Assembly (NCBI GenBank): GCA_028023455.1
Contig: JAQFVV010006295.1
Location: 372,001-436,000 of the forward strand
Source: Epiperipatus broadwayi
Lineage: Eukaryota > Onychophora > Udeonychophora > Euonychophora > Peripatidae
DNA: 64,000 bases
Reading direction: 5' to 3'
Shown here: one piece after another, positions 60,803-64,000 of the stretch
Position numbering within the stretch: the first letter of the stretch is position 1
How the letters are laid out: each line of letters begins with the position of its first letter
Notes under the pieces: generated by a model
What the model was told of the DNA's origin: nothing
Database searches by the model: none
Seen by the model: the letters and a program-made list of their open reading frames with translations, nothing else
Made by a program: the position numbers and the translations under genes

Positions 60803-60872
60803 GTATTTATGATCACTGATGATAGCAAATTAGCTTGAAATCAGCTGATCTGAAGGTGGAGCAAATGAAAGA
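60803..60872 (+). ncRNA. Hammerhead ribozyme motif, family 2, stem I broken at joint
   Basis: CTGATGA (60816-60822), stem II AGC/GCT, GAAA (60837-60840), stem III ATC-AGCT-GAT and C (60850) are all intact. The sequence 5' of the box is from a different part of the unit, leaving only TCA/TGA for stem I. Confidence 0.65.
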
Positions 60873-61212
60873 GATAGTGAATTCTGATTCTTTTGATGTT
60901 TATGTAAACAAATATATGCTTGTTCGGTGGTTTTGGTAACGCGCTATCTATTGATCATAAATACAAGCAATAGCAAGTTTACGTGATTATAACTTGTTTT
61001 TGTTTTTCATAAATGTACCTTTAGAGGTTTTTACAATGATATATATTGCAGAGGCTTTGATTATGTGGTGAAACTGAACTGATATCAGACCCATGTAGCT
61101 ATCTGGCTTGTTAGGCTGAGTTTGAAGACTTACGTGTCTGAAAAATTTATGCTTGCAAACTGCTAGGAACTTTTTGCATAAACGCTTGGAGTCAGTGTTT
61201 AGATCTTGTTTC

Positions 61213-61285
61213 TAGCCCTATCCTTCACCGATGATAGCAAATTAGCTTGAAATCAGCTGATCTGAAGATGGAGCAAATGAAAGAG
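61213..61285 (+). ncRNA. Hammerhead ribozyme motif, family 2, U4 mutated
   Basis: Stem I CTTCA/TGAAG and stem II AGC/GCT are intact, as are GAAA (61249-61252), stem III ATC-AGCT-GAT and C (61262). The box reads CCGATGA, a single U4 to C change. Confidence 0.65.
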
Positions 61286-61385
61286 ATTGTGATTTCTGAC
61301 TCTTTTGATGTTTATGTAAACAAATATACGCTTGTTCGGTGGTTTTGGTAAAGCGCCATCTATTGATCATATATATAGGTATATA

Positions 61386-62590
61386 TATAATCAGTACATT
61401 TCAAAATGTTAATTAGCGATTAATTAATTTTTTGTAGTAGATTTCTTTCCAAGATTATTAACTGATTCCCACAGGGCTTTATTTTGATAATTATTATTTT
61501 ACTTTTTTCTTCTGGAGTGATAAAACTTAACTTTTTTTAAAACTACATGCTATTTCAGGAATTTTTCCAGGATTGTTGTAGGTATCAGATGTTACATTCA
61601 AAACATTTATGTGTTATGGATGCTCCAGCTTCCACTTGTCTATCAAGGAAACAGTTTCTTTGACACTTGAACTATCAATTCAACATGGCTAGGAATGAAA
61701 CAGATTCATAGTAAATATTTAATACCATTACTGTCACAAAAATCATCAAATAAAACTTACCAAAAGACCATAATTTGCCCAGACTTTTCTATAGTCATAG
61801 AAGACTCAATTTAAGCTGCATTAACAATTTCTAACCACTTTTTAAACACACTGGATGTTATTAAGAACTGCTTACTCATCACCCATGTTAAGTCTCTTCT
61901 TTAGCTGCTGACAAGATCATTTCTAATTTCTTTGCTAGCATCTTCTGTGCCAATCTTTCTGAACTTTATCTTAAATATTTTTAATTGACTTATAACTACC
62001 ATATGTCGATCACACAAACAATTTTATATGTACTATTCCAGGGTGGCCCCAATAAGAAAGATCTAAGATCTGATTGTAACTTTGAATGGGAATAGTAATA
62101 CATGTCCCACAAGTGATACAATTTATTAACTAAGGAAAATTCTTTAAAGCTATCATAAAACTTTTTATGCAGAATTTGTGGCTCATTTGCCAGACCAGAT
62201 GGACTTTATCCGTAAGTTGTTTTGTATCCCTGGATCTATCTTTTTTTATTTATCTACTATTTTACAATTGTTTCATTATCTGTTCATTTTGTCATTTTTT
62301 TTCTTTAATCTCAGGTGTCTGCATGAGGAATCTCCTTACTCTGCCTATACTTTAGTTTAAAATTGTAAGCAGGCAGGAGATTACATCAAGGCACTATTCT
62401 TGGTGATAGATGACATGGTAATCTCATTTCAAACACATGAATTCTCAGCAATAATCAGTGATCATAGAATTTATGAAGTATTATATTCTTCCTATCACCT
62501 TATATCTTCTTTATTTATTAATAAAATTATAAAGCAATAAAATAAATCCACCTTTTATCCTATAATATTTATTTTATTTTTTACTCAAAT
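61386..62590. other. Upstream sequence without identifiable genes
   Basis: AT-rich with slightly more complex patches; overlapping short frames at 62167-62360 have no recognised motif. Confidence 0.4.
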
Positions 62591-62687
62591 AAATTTAATA
62601 TATAGGGTATATGAGCACAAACTTTCACATGACTCACCACTCTCTACTCTATTTCATAACACTGATACACTTGAACACATATATGTC

Positions 62688-62760
62688 GAAAAGATAAATA
62701 ATCACCAATATACATATTTCATGCTAAACCAGCAATCATCAGTTGGTCCAGATTACCATC
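62688..62760 (-). ncRNA. Hammerhead ribozyme, family 1, core intact
   Basis: ACCAA, then CTGATGA (62742-62736), stem II TGCT/AGCA closed by a non-standard U-U next to the core, GAAA (62720-62717), stem III AT-ATGT-AT, cleavage A (62709), and TTGGT. Stem I continues past a bulge with GGTAATC/GATTATT. All conserved core bases are present, making this one of the two best candidates for activity in the window. Confidence 0.75.
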
Positions 62761-63123
62761 TCCACACATAAATGCTATAAGTGCTCAGATATATATTAAG
62801 ATAGCCAATCTTCATATTTTAATGGACAGATTTCAATCTACTCCATACTCCAACTCTTCAACCATCCATCCAATTGAAAATCTTATGAAGAATGCTCAAA
62901 GGCCACCCTGAGGCCAAGATTCTTGTCTTGTCACACCCATGTTGACCTAAGGTCAATCTGACCCATGGGCAAACATCTCTACTATATAATAACTGAACCA
63001 CAGGCTTATTATATACCTATGTTTATATATGTAATATATAGGGTATATGAGCACAGACTTTCACATGAGTCACCACTCTCTACTCTATCTCATAACACTG
63101 ATACACTTGAACACATATATGTC

Positions 63124-63196
63124 GAAAAGATAAATAATCACCAATATACATATTTCATGCTAAACCAACAATCATCAGTTGGTCCAGATTAGCATC
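63124..63196 (-). ncRNA. Hammerhead ribozyme, family 1, core intact
   Basis: Same fold as the 62.7 kb copy: CTGATGA 63178-63172, stem II TGTT/AGCA with one G-U pair, GAAA 63156-63153, cleavage after A at 63145, and stem I ACCAA/TTGGT. It is the upstream partner in the tandem, so a transcript through both would contain two cleavage sites 436 bases apart. Confidence 0.75.
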
Positions 63197-63456
63197 TCCA
63201 CACATATACACTATAAGTGCTCAGATATATATTAAGATAGCCAATCTTCATATTTTAATGGACAGGCTTCAATCTACTCCACACTCTAACTCTTCAACCG
63301 TCCATCCAATTGAAAATCTGATGAATGCTTAAAGGCCACCCTGAGGCCAAGATTCTTGTCACACCCATGTTGACCTAAGGTCAATCTGACACCTCATGTA
63401 CCAACATAATCCATTTAATACATATATAAGGGATAGGCAGACATCTCTACTATGTA

Positions 63457-63694
63457 ATAACTGAAACACAAGCTTATTATATACCTGTTTATATATGTAA
63501 TATATAGTGTATATGAGCACAGACTTTCACATGACTCACCACTCTCCACTCTATCTCATAACACCTATATGTGTAGAAGTGTATCAGTGTTATGAGATAG
63601 AGTGGAGAGTGGTGGGTCGTGTGAAAGTCTATGCTCATATACCCTATATATTACATATATAAACAGGTATATAATAAGCCTCTGTTTCAGTTAT
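63457..63694. repeat. Near-perfect 238 bp palindrome of family 1 end sequence
   Basis: Left arm 63457-63564 and right arm 63587-63694 are inverted copies of the end of the family 1 unit (actctccactctatctcat and its complement) around a 22 bp centre. No ribozyme core is included. It forms the boundary where the tandem array flips orientation. Confidence 0.85.
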
Positions 63695-63829
63695 CAAATA
63701 AATTTAACAATTACAAATAATAGCAATTCTCTTCAGAGCTAAAAAATATGTCAGTATACATAAATATATAAAAAATAATTAACCTAATAACAATACAAAA
63801 CAAATATTTGAACATTTGTGATGATGGTG

Positions 63830-64000
63830 TTCTAGCTGTATTTTTATATTGGACTATTTCCATCATCTAATAGGTGTGTTGAATGTCTTTAGAAAAGTTT
63901 AATTTTATTTAAATATTCGAAATATATTCAACTGATAGTAATATCACAGCAAACAGGTTAGTATATGCACCAACTGTTAGTAATATCACCGCAAACAGGT
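63830..64000. repeat. Arm of the 16.7-17.3 kb inverted-repeat element
   Basis: gttgaatgtctttagaaaagttt and the gatagtaatatcac segments resemble 16710-16800. A short direct duplication (gtaatatcac-gcaaacaggt) ends the window, so the element may continue beyond it. Confidence 0.45.

Larger units (their letters stand above)
60210..61375. mobile_element. Retrozyme-like hammerhead family 2 cluster
   Basis: A minus-strand unit at the left (about 60210-60640) faces plus-strand units (about 60681-61375). The plus-strand cleavage sites at 60850/60851 and 61262/61263 delimit one complete 412 bp unit. A 140 bp block is duplicated head to tail (60541-60680, 60681-60820), with its joint inside the ribozyme box. 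Both outer ends finish in the same sequence, aaagcgccatctattgatca or its inverse. There is no ORF. Confidence 0.75.
62600..63450 (-). mobile_element. Tandem retrozyme-like units, hammerhead family 1
   Basis: Two head-to-tail minus-strand units are about 95% alike by eye. The predicted cleavage sites lie at 62709/62708 and 63145/63144, giving a 436 bp unit. Each unit has, on the minus strand, a cagttat start, the ggtcaacatgggtgtgac block, a gattgaagcctg block, the ribozyme, and a tRNA-like tail. The 27.6 kb copy is a monomer of the same family. Confidence 0.75.

Overview
The window is AT-rich, CpG-poor animal DNA with long introns and very many transposons. It holds one confidently identified host gene. 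Five coding exons on the minus strand (38641 down to 214) join in frame, with every intron in phase 1, to a predicted 310-residue regucalcin/SMP-30 (gluconolactonase-like) protein. The four introns (about 10.0, 6.9, 3.5 and 17.1 kb) are filled with repeats. The species cannot be fixed from sequence alone. A large-genome, CpG-depleted invertebrate with Penelope-like, RTE-like and hAT elements (a mollusc or chelicerate, for example) would fit, but this is inference.

Layout by position: 214-452 last exon; 453-17515 intron 4 with a decayed LINE (5.4-7.8 kb), two tandem/inverted repeat complexes (1.55-2.59 and 11.2-12.7 kb), several palindromic elements, a CpG-rich patch with a TATA box, start codon and splice donor on the minus strand (13.2-14.5 kb), and inverted tRNA-derived SINEs near 17 kb; 17516-17659 exon; 17660-21125 intron 3 with a dead hAT transposase gene; 21126-21332 exon; 21333-28255 intron 2 with a GIY-YIG endonuclease ORF between inverted arms; 28256-28438 exon; 28439-38481 intron 1 with a second GIY-YIG element and an RTE-like LINE; 38482-38641 first coding exon. 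Upstream lie a tetranucleotide microsatellite (39.8-40.2 kb), another LINE tail, a CpG-rich patch that is the best promoter candidate (42.4-43.4 kb), triply nested elements (44.9-45.9 kb), a long featureless stretch (48-57 kb) and repeat clusters at 57.4, 58.6-59.0, 60.1-61.4 and 62.6-63.7 kb.

The most striking signal is a set of minimal type I hammerhead ribozyme motifs. Three unrelated repeat families carry a CUGAUGA-type core, a short stem II, GAAA, a 2-3 bp palindromic stem III, a U-H cleavage step and a closing stem I. I count 16 copies in 64 kb. Two families occur as head-to-tail units (about 412 and 436 bp from cleavage site to cleavage site), the architecture known for retrozymes and Penelope-like element terminal repeats. 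The third sits in palindromic elements that would otherwise be called MITEs. The same window has at least four remnants of Penelope-type GIY-YIG endonuclease. Two of these lie between about 140 bp inverted arms, with 15-17 bp direct repeats placed asymmetrically. A plausible reading, which is inference, is a Penelope-like machinery mobilising several small ribozyme-bearing elements. Most copies carry at least one core or stem lesion, and the ribozyme calls come from manual folding only.
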